Part shown: positions 1-8,332 of the stretch, piece after piece
How the letters are laid out: each line of letters begins with the position of its first letter
Position numbering within the stretch: position 1 is the first letter of the stretch
Assembly (NCBI GenBank): GCA_963931575.1
Contig: OZ007029.1
Location: 372,001 to 436,000 of the forward strand
Reading direction: 5' to 3'
Source of the DNA: Gastranaerophilus sp944325835
GTDB taxonomy: Bacteria > Cyanobacteriota > Vampirovibrionia > Gastranaerophilales > Gastranaerophilaceae
Length of the DNA: 64,000 bases
Program-made: the position numbers and the translations under genes
The notes under the pieces: generated by a model
The model's database searches: none
Seen by the model: only the letters and a program-made list of their open reading frames with translations
What the model was told of the DNA's origin: nothing

Positions 1-659
1 TTAAACACGGCTGTAAAAAAATAGTTTTTTCTTCAACGGCAGCAGTATACGGCGAACCGGATTACACCCCGATTGACGAAAACCACCCTAAGCATCCTAT
101 AAATCCTTACGGCGAAACCAAACTTACGGTTGAGATGATTATGGATGATTTTGAAAAAGCTTACGGGCTGAAAAGTGTCCGCCTGCGTTACTTCAACGTA
201 GCCGGTGCAGATGCACTGGGACGGATAGGCGAATGGCACGAACCTGAAACGCATTTGATACCTAATGTTTTGAAAGCCGCTATAAATCCGGGAAAAACTT
301 TTAATCTTTTCGGCGATGATTATCCGACCAAAGACGGAACCTGCGTAAGGGATTATATTGACGTTAATGATTTGATTGACGCGCATTTGTTGGCGCTTAA
401 ATACTTGCAAGACGGCGGGGAAACAAATGTTTTTAACCTCGGAACGCAAACAGGCAGCACGGTTAAAGAGGTTTTTGAAACCTGCGAAAAAGTGACAGGT
501 AAAGAAATTCCGTATCAAATTCAGCCAAGGCGCGCAGGCGATCCGGCAATCCTTGTTGCCGATAATAAAAAAGCACGTGAAATCCTTGGCTGGCAGCCTT
601 CCCGCACACTTAACGACAGCGTCAAAAACGCATGGAACTATGAATTGTTACAAAATTAA
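1..659 (+). CDS. galE: UDP-glucose 4-epimerase, 5' end missing
   Basis: This is the C-terminal two thirds of a short-chain dehydrogenase/reductase epimerase that interconverts UDP-glucose and UDP-galactose with bound NAD. The open frame starts at base 3 and runs 218 codons to TAA. It contains the SSTAAVYG stretch and the catalytic YxxxK (YGETK), followed by RYFNVAGAD and the RDYIDVNDL segment typical of GalE. The full protein is usually about 330 residues, so roughly 110 N-terminal residues with the Rossmann GxxGxxG lie left of the window. It would supply UDP-galactose for surface glycans. Confidence 0.93.
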   Translation, partial: KHGCKKIVFSSTAAVYGEPDYTPIDENHPKHPINPYGETKLTVEMIMDDFEKAYGLKSVRLRYFNVAGADALGRIGEWHEPETHLIPNVLKAAINPGKTFNLFGDDYPTKDGTCVRDYIDVNDLIDAHLLALKYLQDGGETNVFNLGTQTGSTVKEVFETCEKVTGKEIPYQIQPRRAGDPAILVADNKKAREILGWQPSRTLNDSVKNAWNYELLQN

Positions 660-685
660 AACTTTTTGTTTTAATCAGGCAATTA

Positions 686-713
686 TTTACTCCTAATATA
701 CTTTATATATAAT
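686..713 (+). promoter_or_regulatory. Probable sigma70-type promoter of the CHAP gene
   Basis: TATAAT at 708-713 with TTTACT at 686-691 and a 16-nt spacer. It lies about 22 nt before the ATG at 736, which is preceded by an AAGGGA ribosome site. Confidence 0.5.
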
Positions 714-735
714 ATAAGGGATTAAGGGAATAAAT

Positions 736-1476
736 ATGACTTTAACTGACTATAAATTAAATAGTTATAGTTTCGGAAGCTTTTACAGCTCTCCGTACAG
801 TTATTCTTATGGCACGACTTACAGTTCTTATTCGTTGCCGCTATTTAGTTATCGTTATAGTGCATACACACCTTCATATAATTTCGGAACCGGTTCTTAT
901 AGCAGCTATACGCCTAAATTAACATATTCTTATGCGCCTTCCGGCTATTCTCCGTCAAGTTATTCTTACTCAAAACCAAAATTTGGAAAGCTGACGTTCC
1001 CGAGAAGCACAGGAGCATTGCAAACGGATTTAGCCCAAAATGCACTTTCTTACGTTGGAAGGGTAAATAGTGACCGCGAAGGTAACAGGTTATTCTCAGG
1101 CGGGAGAAATCAGGCATGGTGCGCGGATTTCGTAACCAGTGTTACAAGAGATACCTTTGGCTCTCAACTGCCGTCCTCATTCGGCTCTTCTTCTGTATCA
1201 GGTCTGCAAAGCTGGGGAAGGTCGCACGATTGTTATTTAGATGTAACTTCTGCTTCTGACAGGGCTGATTATATTGCGCAAAATGTAAAAGTCGGCGACA
1301 TCATGATTGAAAAACGCGGCGGTAAATCTCACACGGGTATTGTCACAAAAGTAAATCCTGACGGCTCTTTTGAAACCGTTGAAGGTAACTGTTCAAATAA
1401 AGTTAAAACTCAAAGATACTCTGCAAATAGTTCAACCCTTAGCGGGTTCGTTACTCTTGATCGTTATGTTGCATAG
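736..1476 (+). CDS. CHAP-domain peptidoglycan hydrolase with Tyr/Ser-rich N-terminus
   Basis: 246 residues. The C-terminal half (about 100-246) matches a CHAP/NlpC-like cysteine amidase that cleaves peptidoglycan peptides. The nucleophile is Cys129 in WCADFV, the base is His199 in SHTGIV, and Glu216/Asn218 (VEGN) complete the site. The first 90 residues are low complexity, dominated by Tyr, Ser, Pro and Gly, with no hydrophobic signal peptide. Export, if any, would need a non-Sec route, and surface or injected action is only inference. The start is set by AAGGGA upstream of 736. Confidence 0.8.
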   Translation: MTLTDYKLNSYSFGSFYSSPYSYSYGTTYSSYSLPLFSYRYSAYTPSYNFGTGSYSSYTPKLTYSYAPSGYSPSSYSYSKPKFGKLTFPRSTGALQTDLAQNALSYVGRVNSDREGNRLFSGGRNQAWCADFVTSVTRDTFGSQLPSSFGSSSVSGLQSWGRSHDCYLDVTSASDRADYIAQNVKVGDIMIEKRGGKSHTGIVTKVNPDGSFETVEGNCSNKVKTQRYSANSSTLSGFVTLDRYVA

Positions 1477-1498
1477 TAAACTAATTTAATTAAAGTTT

Positions 1499-1527
1499 TG
1501 AAAAGCCCCGAATTTCGAGGCTTTCAA
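1499..1527 (+). terminator. Hairpin terminator after the CHAP gene
   Basis: AAAGCC and GGCTTT arms enclose CGAA/TTCG, with one mismatch in the middle. A poor T run follows, so it may be weak. Confidence 0.5.
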
Positions 1528-1681
1528 GTGTGTAGTCAGAAGATATGTTACGAAATGTTAAGCAAAATAAAATGCTTTTCTAAAGTTTGAAACTCATGCT
1601 GCCGACATGCATGCTACGGAAATCAAAAAGATTAAAAAACAAGGTCGAATTTAATCTTTTAAAATCGAAAGGGATACTACA

Positions 1682-2686
1682 ATGGGTATGGCAGCATCTC
1701 AAGCCAGATTTTTAGGCTTGACAGCAAGAATGAACAACGTTGAATTTGAAGGACAGCAGATTAACCAGCAAAGAACTGCTCTGTCTAACAAATCAGCTTC
1801 ATACTATACAGATTTGCTCGGTATGGAAGTTCCGACTGCGCCATCCGTTGAAGAATTCACGCAAACTGTTTATACATTTAATGATGGCGCTCTAACTAAC
1901 CAGATTACATCATTAATTGCAGATACTAATGGAACTTATAAAGTAAGTTATATCAGAACCTGGACAGATGACTTTTCTGTTGTTTCAGCGGCACCTAGTA
2001 TTATTACGGAAGTCGCTGCGGGCAATACTTATACCATAGGTGCAACTACACTGAGAAATCTCGGTGATGCTCCGGCAGGTGATGACCCTTATTACGACAG
2101 TCTGTCTGCGGATCAAAAAGCTAAACTTCTGGAAGAAGAAGAAACCTTCCTGAAATTATTGCAAAAAACTCACGGCAATACTGATGATTATTTAGTAAGA
2201 TATGTTCAAAATACATCAACCGGTGAGTACGAAGCAATTTTCTACAACCGTACAGAAGTTGAAGGCGCAATCTACAGCGATACAAATAATAATTCTCAAT
2301 CCTATATCGCTGCATATAAAGTCGGCTCAGCAGAAAGAGTTGAAGAAATCAAAGGCGTTGACGGATGTTATCTGGAACAGGATTCCACCGGCCGCTATAT
2401 AAATATCACGATTGACGGCAAAGAATATGCGTTGACAACTAATACAATAACCGATCAAAAGGCATACGATGATGCAATGAATCAGTACGAATATGACAAA
2501 GCCTTGTATGATCAAGCTATCGCAGAAATTAACGCTAAAATTGAAATAATTCAGGCTGAAGATAAAAACCTTGAATTAAGACTTAAACAACTTGATACCG
2601 AACACGATGCAATCTCTAACGAAAAAGATGCAGTCGAAAAGGTTATCGAAAAGAACGTAGAATCAAGCTTTAAAACGTTCGGTTAA
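1682..2686 (+). CDS. Conserved hypothetical protein with MGMAASQARFLGLTAR start
   Basis: 334 residues; function unknown. The first 60 residues (MGMAASQARFLGLTARMNN, then EFEGQQINQQRTALSNKSA) form a polar amphipathic helix without signal peptide. Such starts recur, to my knowledge, in proteins of gut Melainabacteria and recall N-termini of proteins exported by flagellar-type secretion. Residues about 60-250 look beta-rich. Residues 265-325 are heptad-rich and charged, a likely coiled coil. AAAGGGA precedes the ATG. An orphan FliI/SctN-type ATPase at 35 kb makes type III-like export conceivable, but nothing here proves it. Confidence 0.55.
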   Translation: MGMAASQARFLGLTARMNNVEFEGQQINQQRTALSNKSASYYTDLLGMEVPTAPSVEEFTQTVYTFNDGALTNQITSLIADTNGTYKVSYIRTWTDDFSVVSAAPSIITEVAAGNTYTIGATTLRNLGDAPAGDDPYYDSLSADQKAKLLEEEETFLKLLQKTHGNTDDYLVRYVQNTSTGEYEAIFYNRTEVEGAIYSDTNNNSQSYIAAYKVGSAERVEEIKGVDGCYLEQDSTGRYINITIDGKEYALTTNTITDQKAYDDAMNQYEYDKALYDQAIAEINAKIEIIQAEDKNLELRLKQLDTEHDAISNEKDAVEKVIEKNVESSFKTFG

Positions 2687-2891
2687 TAAAATAAAATCCT
2701 GTTAATAGCTTAATGAGGAATATGACCTATTGGAGGAAAATAAATCCGGCTTAATTCCCATTACCTTTATAACAGCTACCAAAGTTTGCAATAAACTTTT
2801 TAACTGATTAACTAAATTTTCATACACATAACTAATGTTTCCTTTATTACTTGACCGTCATTAAGATGGTCTTTTTATTTTGTCTAAATTT

Positions 2892-3041
2892 GTCCGAGAA
2901 AGGCTCGCGCCCGGCTGAGCCGGAGCCATAATTTGTAAGTTGGGCTTGCAAGCCCAACCTGCTTGGCTTTTGCCTGAATGCCGTTAAGCGCGAGTCGAGC
3001 AAGAAGCGAGGCGGAGGCGGCGGAGAACTGCTTTATTTCTA
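2892..3041. repeat. GC-rich palindromic repeat, copy 1
   Basis: The element starts with GTCCGAGAAAG and ends with CGGAGAACTGCTTTATTTCT. The same two ends bound a second copy at 6700-6821. The interior holds a perfect 20-bp palindrome (2939-2958, arms GTTGGGCTTG/CAAGCCCAAC), CCGGCTGAGCCGG at 2911-2923, and a closing stem CTCGCGC (2904-2910)/GCGCGAG (2988-2994). Ends are conserved while the interior differs between copies. Confidence 0.7.
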
Positions 3042-3078
3042 AATTTACAAACCGGCAGCGTCTTTATAAATATTTTAT

Positions 3079-3107
3079 TTGCGAAATATTTTGTTTTTGA
3101 ATATAAT
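3079..3107 (+). promoter_or_regulatory. Promoter giving a probably leaderless mRNA
   Basis: TTGCGA (3079-3084), 17-nt spacer, TATAAT (3102-3107). The ATG at 3114 is only 6 nt beyond the -10 box and has no ribosome site, so transcription would start at or next to the start codon. Confidence 0.6.
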
Positions 3108-3113
3108 AATTTT

Positions 3114-3812
3114 ATGATTAAGAAACTGGTTATATTTACTATATTGGCTTGCACAATATTTATCCCTGATTGCAAAGCCTCAGATACCCAAATATATGAT
3201 AATTTGAAAATTCAACACTATATTGATAACGTTGCGTTTAATATTCTTAATGCCAACAGAATTGATAAACGTATGGTTTTTACTTATAACGAACAGGACC
3301 AAAAAACTATATCGTTGAGTGATAAAACAATTACCCGCAGGCAAATTGTGGTTTATAAAAATAAAATAAATCATATTTCTGATGAAAATGAACTGGCTGC
3401 ATTTTTATCCCGTGAAATAGTTAAAGGTACTCATTCATACGATGGTTTTGCAAGAGGTTTTGTAACTTCTGCGCAGATGAAATGTGCTCCAAAAAAATAT
3501 GAACTGTTTTTTGATAAACGTGCGGTGGATTTAATGGTAAAAGCCGGTTATAATCCGGTCGCAATGATTGTATTCTTAAATAAACTCGGCGAACAGAAAA
3601 GATTTAGCTTTTTCCTGACTAATAATACCGTCAGCAAACGGATGGCTGAAATTTATGAGTATATTTATTTCAAATACCCTGAATATTTAGCAAATAATAT
3701 ATATTTGACGAATAAGTACTATCAAAATTTCCTTCTTACTTCCGAAAAAAACAGACGTATGCTGCAGGAAAAAATAATGACATCTTCGCAGAAACGGTTG
3801 AAATATGAATAA
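3114..3812 (+). CDS. Secreted M48-like protein with degenerate metal site
   Basis: 232 residues. Residues 1-22 form a signal peptide. The core resembles an M48 metallopeptidase: NELAAFLS followed by REIVK (100-104) where active enzymes have HExxH, then DKRAVDLMVKAGYNPVAM, which matches the E/D-x-x-AD region, then SKRMAEIYEY in place of the SHPxxxxR segment. Both zinc histidines are replaced (Arg100, Lys104) while the Glu is kept, so it is probably a non-catalytic pseudopeptidase or binding protein. Its 3' end overlaps the next gene by 8 nt, suggesting a two-gene operon. Confidence 0.6.
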   Translation: MIKKLVIFTILACTIFIPDCKASDTQIYDNLKIQHYIDNVAFNILNANRIDKRMVFTYNEQDQKTISLSDKTITRRQIVVYKNKINHISDENELAAFLSREIVKGTHSYDGFARGFVTSAQMKCAPKKYELFFDKRAVDLMVKAGYNPVAMIVFLNKLGEQKRFSFFLTNNTVSKRMAEIYEYIYFKYPEYLANNIYLTNKYYQNFLLTSEKNRRMLQEKIMTSSQKRLKYE

Positions 3813-4398
3813 AATAATCGGAATTTTTATAGCTTTTATAATTATGTTTGCCGGAATAAATACAGTGCAGGCAAAAGTTATTATACAGGATACATTTGTA
3901 GATGAAACATTGAAGGATTATGCAGGTAAAGAACTACCTGCCGCCAATCCGTTGTGCAATTTTGAAAGCACTGAAAGAGTTGCAATCGTAATGCGTCCGA
4001 TGCAAACAATAAGAAGTAAAAACGGTATCAACGGTGCTTCTGTCAGTTTACGCGTAAAAGAAGATGTATTTTATAAGAACAAACTGCTTGTGCCGCGCGG
4101 AACAGAAGCCCTTGCGCGGGTTGAAACTGTCGCAACACAGGGGATGAACGGAATACCGGCAATGATTATTTTAGACAGGTTTGAAATCCCGGGTTTAGAT
4201 TCTGCCAAAATGAAGTCGTCTTATATAAAAAAAGGTTTGAACCTTACATATATAGTTTTGCCGGTAAAATGGGCTTTGACAATTCTGCCGCCAACCGGCT
4301 CGTTGACGAATTTTATTGTCGGAGGCCCTGCAAAAGTTTCGCCTAAAAAAGATGTGACGATTTATTATTACCCTGAATGGGAATGCTTTAACAATTAG
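3805..4398 (+). CDS. Exported hypothetical protein
   Basis: 197 residues; family not recognised. A clear Sec signal peptide occupies residues 1-23 (hydrophobic core then VQAK). The mature part contains two or three cysteines and short beta-like segments, including VPRGTEALARVE, which recalls beta-barrel proteins that handle surface or conjugative components, but the match is too weak to name. It overlaps the pseudopeptidase gene by 8 nt and is likely co-translated with it. No terminator hairpin is evident after its TAG. Confidence 0.55.
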   Translation: MNKIIGIFIAFIIMFAGINTVQAKVIIQDTFVDETLKDYAGKELPAANPLCNFESTERVAIVMRPMQTIRSKNGINGASVSLRVKEDVFYKNKLLVPRGTEALARVETVATQGMNGIPAMIILDRFEIPGLDSAKMKSSYIKKGLNLTYIVLPVKWALTILPPTGSLTNFIVGGPAKVSPKKDVTIYYYPEWECFNN

Positions 4399-4461
4399 CT
4401 GCTTTATTAAACCTGATTTTTACTCTTAGCAAATATTTTTTTGTTTTGTTTTTGTAGGAGT

Positions 4462-5100
4462 ATGGAAAATCATAATAAAAATATTTCATTTACCTCAAGA
4501 ATTCAATTCGTTCCGTGGAAAACTTTTTGTTCTATAAAACAAACCCAAAATAAAATTTTGTATTTTCACGATACACCTAATATTTTAAAAGCGGATGAGT
4601 TTTATTCTATGGATATCAGAACCTGTACTGGCGGCGGGCTTACGAAACCTTCAACCCGTGAAGGAGAAGGCTTTCACTTTTGGGATGACCGGATTACGCA
4701 GCGCAAAGCGAATGATAATGTTATTTCGTTAATACGGTTTGTAAAAAATCCGGAAAGGGGGCTTATTTTAGGCGGGAAAAGACTGGAATCTAATCCGCTT
4801 TCAGTTCCCTTATTCGATAAGTTCAGAAGTTTGATTTCTCAAAGGGTGAAATTCTTGACAGAATTTGGTGTTCACCGGTTTGAGGACAGTCAGACACATT
4901 ATCATTACAATGCACAGAATGATACCTGGACGCTCTGCACAGAATACAGTAAATCAGATAAAAGTCCGCTAAGGGCTGTAAATACACTTGGAACATTAAA
5001 AAATGCATTTGAAAAAATCTCTATAGCTCCGGGTGACAGATTATTTATCGGTAATAAAGAAATTTTACCAAAAGACGCTCCGGAGATTTTCCAGTCATAG
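4462..5100 (+). CDS. Hypothetical protein with ISFTSRIQF motif
   Basis: 212 residues from ATG 4462; family unknown. The N-terminal stretch ISFTSRIQFVPWKTF is, as I recall, shared by many small proteins of the same bacterial order, but no function is known. The protein is soluble, with no signal or membrane helix, and has a His/Trp-rich middle (GEGFHFWDDRI). An AGGAG lies only 1 nt before the ATG, an unusually tight spacing; an upstream TTG at 4441 is open in frame but has no better ribosome site. It stands alone between an operon and an integrase. Confidence 0.5.
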   Translation: MENHNKNISFTSRIQFVPWKTFCSIKQTQNKILYFHDTPNILKADEFYSMDIRTCTGGGLTKPSTREGEGFHFWDDRITQRKANDNVISLIRFVKNPERGLILGGKRLESNPLSVPLFDKFRSLISQRVKFLTEFGVHRFEDSQTHYHYNAQNDTWTLCTEYSKSDKSPLRAVNTLGTLKNAFEKISIAPGDRLFIGNKEILPKDAPEIFQS

Positions 5101-5185
5101 TTTCTGCTGTAAGTAAAATCCTTCTTTTTATATTAATTGAGCACTTCAATATTTGTGTTTACGATGAATAAAAGGAGGAATACAG

Positions 5186-5731
5186 ATGAAACATTTAGTA
5201 GAGCCAATCAGAAGTAAGAAAGATATAGCCGCCGTAGAAGCGTATCTGGCAGAGAAAAATCCACGAAACCGGTTAATATTTGTATTTGGTATAAATTCCG
5301 GTCTGCGTGTTTCTGATATTTTAGCCTTGAATATAGGTGATGTTCGCGGGAAAACGCATATTGAAATCAAAGAAAAGAAAACCTCAAAATATAAGAAATT
5401 CCCGATTAACGATAAGTTAAAGAAATTACTTGCCGACTTCGTAAACGATAAATCTGATAATGAACCGCTGTTTTTGAGTCAGAAAAATCACAGACTTGAT
5501 CGTTCACAGGTCTATAGAATGCTGAATGAAGCATGTGCATCTGTTGGTATTACTGAGAATATTGGAAGCCACACAATGCGAAAATCATTTGGTTATCATC
5601 ATTATAAGCTGTTTAAGGATGTAGCTATGTTACAAATGATTTTTAACCATTCGTCACCGCAGATTACACTTCGCTATATTGGAATTAGTCAGGATGAAAT
5701 AGATAATAGTTATAAGCTGTTTACTCTGTAA
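5186..5731 (+). CDS. Short tyrosine recombinase (catalytic domain only)
   Basis: 181 residues. All catalytic residues of the lambda-integrase family are visible: Arg41 (SGLRVSD), His129 and Arg132 (HTMRKSFG), His155 (FNHSSP) and Tyr164 (RYIGI). The N-terminal core-binding domain is missing: only about 25 residues precede the catalytic fold. AAAAGGAGG gives a strong ribosome site. Stand-alone catalytic-domain integrases are known in Firmicutes and gut bacteria. It overlaps the convergent PIG-L gene by 11 nt. No attachment site pair was identified beside it. Confidence 0.85.
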   Translation: MKHLVEPIRSKKDIAAVEAYLAEKNPRNRLIFVFGINSGLRVSDILALNIGDVRGKTHIEIKEKKTSKYKKFPINDKLKKLLADFVNDKSDNEPLFLSQKNHRLDRSQVYRMLNEACASVGITENIGSHTMRKSFGYHHYKLFKDVAMLQMIFNHSSPQITLRYIGISQDEIDNSYKLFTL

Positions 5732-6446
5732 TTCCCGTGGTTAATCTTTTTACTATTCGTGTAAAATCCGCTGCGTTCATAATCGAAAAACATTCGACCG
5801 CCTCAAGTCCGCGTAAAAGCCCCCGATACGAATTCAAGCCCAGAATTTTTTCGGCATAATTTCTGGTGGCAATTTGTGACTTATGAAAGTTTATCATTTT
5901 CTTTTTATCTTCAATAACGTTGCTAATATTTACGTAATATTGCGGTAGATTGATAGTTGACCAAACTTCATAGTATGCAATTTGTAATGTGGATTTGTAG
6001 CGGGATTTTTGTAATTTATTAGCTAGTAAAAGGCTTACAGCTTTATGATCTCTGTGTTGATCAAATATGTACGGGATGAATATATAATCGTATTGTGAAA
6101 TGTCAATTGTATTAAATTCCGATTGCCCTGCAATGATGTTTTTATCTTTGAGATTTAGCATTTTATAGCTGTTAACACCTGCAAACTCCATTGCGTGCTG
6201 CATTTCTTCAAAACGTATGTCATTTATATTTCCGTGAGTCAGGCAAGTTACATCAAAATTTTTAGGATGTAATTTCATTATCCCTCCGCATCCTATGCTT
6301 TCATCGTCCGGATGCGGTGCTATCACAAGACATTTATCTTCCGGCGTCAGGTTAAGCTCAAGCGGTTTGAGATTTGTTTCAATGAATGGATTGTATATTC
6401 GATTTAATAGCAGCCTGTATATATTTTTAACAAAAAACCTTTTCAT
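5721..6446 (-). CDS. PIG-L/LmbE family deacetylase
   Basis: 241 residues. The zinc motif APHPDDESIGCGG and the second motif DQHRDHKA mark the PIG-L/LmbE fold, which removes N-acetyl groups from N-acetylglucosamine-type substrates. The first 20 residues are basic and hydrophobic and may associate with the membrane. The glycosyltransferase gene nearby on the other strand suggests work on surface glycans or glycolipids, but the two are not co-transcribed. No ribosome site precedes the ATG. The last 11 nt overlap the integrase gene tail to tail. Confidence 0.85.
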   Translation of the reverse strand: MKRFFVKNIYRLLLNRIYNPFIETNLKPLELNLTPEDKCLVIAPHPDDESIGCGGIMKLHPKNFDVTCLTHGNINDIRFEEMQHAMEFAGVNSYKMLNLKDKNIIAGQSEFNTIDISQYDYIFIPYIFDQHRDHKAVSLLLANKLQKSRYKSTLQIAYYEVWSTINLPQYYVNISNVIEDKKKMINFHKSQIATRNYAEKILGLNSYRGLLRGLEAVECFSIMNAADFTRIVKRLTTGITE

Positions 6447-6830
6447 ACAAACTACTTTAATAGAAAATTCACTTCAACACAAATACAATGATATATTTAA
6501 AATGGTGCACTTAATAAATTATATCCAGATATATAACATGATTTCACGTTTTTTGCAAGTTAGGGAAATTTCTTGAATAGTTTAACAGTATATTTTAAGA
6601 TATATTAACTCTGATTTCTAAACATCCAAATCTCCTTACCTCAGGAGTTTAAACCTAAATGCATCATTTTAAATATTGTGGTGTATTTATGCGATATATG
6701 TCCGAGAAAGTTTCGCGATAAGGAACGTGAGCGAAACTTTTGAGTGACGTATTAGACAGCGAAGTCGCGGGTTGACCTGCGCGAGCAGGGCAAGCAGGCG
6801 ACGGAGAACTGCTTTATTTCTAGAGGTTTT
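6447..6830. other. Intergenic region with repeat copy 2
   Basis: 384 nt. Apart from the repeat at 6700-6821 it is AT-rich; an apparent short ORF here has no ribosome site and unremarkable composition. Confidence 0.6.
6700..6821. repeat. GC-rich palindromic repeat, copy 2
   Basis: Shares GTCCGAGAAAG at the left and CGGAGAACTGCTTTATTTCT at the right with copy 1. The interior differs: a stem AAAGTTTCGC (6707-6716)/GCGAAACTTT (6731-6740) and a CCTGC/GCAGG hairpin. Its right end lies 9 nt before the ATG of the GT4 gene, so it forms that gene's 5' leader. Confidence 0.7.
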
Positions 6831-7955
6831 ATGAAAAAGGTTGCAGTTGTTTCAAAAAATATTTGTCAGGTTTTAGCCGGAGGTGCCAAATATGGCGGCG
6901 GAATTGTTGTTACAGGAAATTTAATTCGTGCGTACGCAAATATGAATGATGTAGAGCTGACTGTTTTTACTGAAATAGATAGTAGTGCGTCAATTGATAA
7001 TGTCCGTGTAATTGAAATTCCATATCCATATAGCAGTGATTCTTACATAGATGAAATTGATAAAATTGTTAAGAAGGAAAATTTTGATATCGTTTTAAGC
7101 GCTAATATTCCGCAATTATACCACACTTGCCTCCTTCAGTGCCATTCACCACAGTATAAATGTAATAATCTTCCTTTTTTATTGCGTAACCTTAAAAAGG
7201 TTTTTGGTCGTAAAAAGCTGGACTGGAGTATAAAGCGTTTTAAAAATATTGAGGATTGCAGATTTATTGCAGTATCAGAAATTATAAAAAAAGATTATCA
7301 AGAAAATTTCAACATACCTTCCGAGCGTATCAGAGTTGTCTATCCGGCTTGTACTAAGGTATTTGATACTCTGCCGGAAATAAAGAAAAATACAAATATA
7401 ACTTTTGGTATTGTGGCTAACAGTTCTTTTAATAAAGGAGGTAACTTATTACTATTCGTATTGGGTCTGCTTAAGTTATGCGGTTATAATTTTCGTGTTA
7501 AAATTATTGCCCCAAAGTTTAGAAGAGATTTTGTGATGCAGGGCTTGGTAAATGTTTTTGGAATGAACAAGTGTGTAGAAGCCATACCAAAACAATCTGA
7601 TATGAAAGGATTTTATTCTACAATAGATGTACTGGTGCTGCCGTCAATTAATGAAGCCTTTGGACTTGTTGTTCTGGAGGCAATGGCATTTGGTAAACCC
7701 TGTATTGTTTCCTCGACTGCCGGAATTGCTGAGATTATTAATTCACAAAATGGATTTGTATTTAATCGGCGAAAGTTGTCAGATTTTATTCAAACCATAA
7801 TAAAGGTGATTAAAATTTATAATGAAGAATTTTCACGGTTTAAAGATTATTGTAAAAATGCTTTTGAAACCTCCGGAATTTATACCTGGGAAAAGTTTGC
7901 ACGTAAGATTTTAGAAAGTTCTTCTGCAGACCGTGAAGGTGTAAACCGGTACTAA
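6831..7955 (+). CDS. Glycosyltransferase family 4
   Basis: 374 residues with GT-B architecture. An N-terminal glycine-rich acceptor loop (GGGIVVTGNLIRAY) is followed by a C-terminal nucleotide-sugar domain with the EX7E signature NEAFGLVVLEAMAFGKP and AGIAEII. It transfers a sugar from an activated donor, most likely during capsule, LPS or glycolipid synthesis; donor and acceptor cannot be read from sequence. AGAGG precedes the ATG. The gene follows repeat copy 2 directly and its 3' end overlaps the convergent LuxR-type gene by 4 nt. Confidence 0.88.
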   Translation: MKKVAVVSKNICQVLAGGAKYGGGIVVTGNLIRAYANMNDVELTVFTEIDSSASIDNVRVIEIPYPYSSDSYIDEIDKIVKKENFDIVLSANIPQLYHTCLLQCHSPQYKCNNLPFLLRNLKKVFGRKKLDWSIKRFKNIEDCRFIAVSEIIKKDYQENFNIPSERIRVVYPACTKVFDTLPEIKKNTNITFGIVANSSFNKGGNLLLFVLGLLKLCGYNFRVKIIAPKFRRDFVMQGLVNVFGMNKCVEAIPKQSDMKGFYSTIDVLVLPSINEAFGLVVLEAMAFGKPCIVSSTAGIAEIINSQNGFVFNRRKLSDFIQTIIKVIKIYNEEFSRFKDYCKNAFETSGIYTWEKFARKILESSSADREGVNRY

Positions 7956-8158
7956 GGTTTGGAGTTAGTCATAAATAAAGCGGCTGTAGCTGCCGCTTGT
8001 ATACGATTTTTTAAACCTAATTTATTTAATATTGCTTTTACATCTTGTTTTACTTTTGAAACCGGTACAAAAAGTCTGTCGCTTATTTGTGAGTTGCTAT
8101 AGCCTTCCGCTAAAAAACGCAACACAATAATTTCACCTGGTGACAACAACTTTAACAT
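7952..8158 (-). CDS. Small LuxR/GerE-type helix-turn-helix protein
   Basis: 68 residues, almost entirely a GerE DNA-binding domain: LSPGEIIVLRFLAEGYSNSQISDRLFVPVSKVKQ then the LNKLGLKNRIQAA tail. There is no receiver or ligand domain, so any regulation must come from partner proteins or expression level. The start has an AGAGGGG ribosome site just upstream. Its likely target is unknown; a GTGTAA-nnn-AACACA motif at 8240-8254, upstream of its own start, could be its operator. Confidence 0.8.
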   Translation of the reverse strand: MLKLLSPGEIIVLRFLAEGYSNSQISDRLFVPVSKVKQDVKAILNKLGLKNRIQAAATAALFMTNSKP

Positions 8159-8234
8159 AATTACCCCTCTCTATGTTTTAATGTTGTTTGCATCACAAAC
8201 GGACATATTATTACATAAACATATTTATTTGTAA

Positions 8235-8254
8235 AGAGGGTGTAAAAGAACACA
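8235..8254. promoter_or_regulatory. AGAGGGTGTAA..AACACA motif, copy 1
   Basis: AGAGGGTGTAAAAGAACACA; a near copy (3-nt spacer different) lies at 9917-9936. GTGT/ACAC ends make it weakly palindromic. Possible operator or island-end repeat. Confidence 0.35.
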
Positions 8255-8332
8255 TAGTTTGATTATATTGTACAGATGGTTTGATTATTTTGGACAACTT
8301 GTGCCCGTAAGCTAAAATAAATCGCTAAATAT

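Larger units (their letters stand above)
2687..3113. other. Intergenic region, repeat-bearing
   Basis: 427 nt without a convincing gene. It holds the GC-rich repeat at 2892-3041 and the promoter at 3079-3107; the first 200 nt show nothing recognisable. Confidence 0.6.

Noticed and set aside
6295..6576. A 93-codon + strand frame over the PIG-L gene start
   Set aside because: Antisense to a clear enzyme gene, no ribosome site, low-complexity translation.
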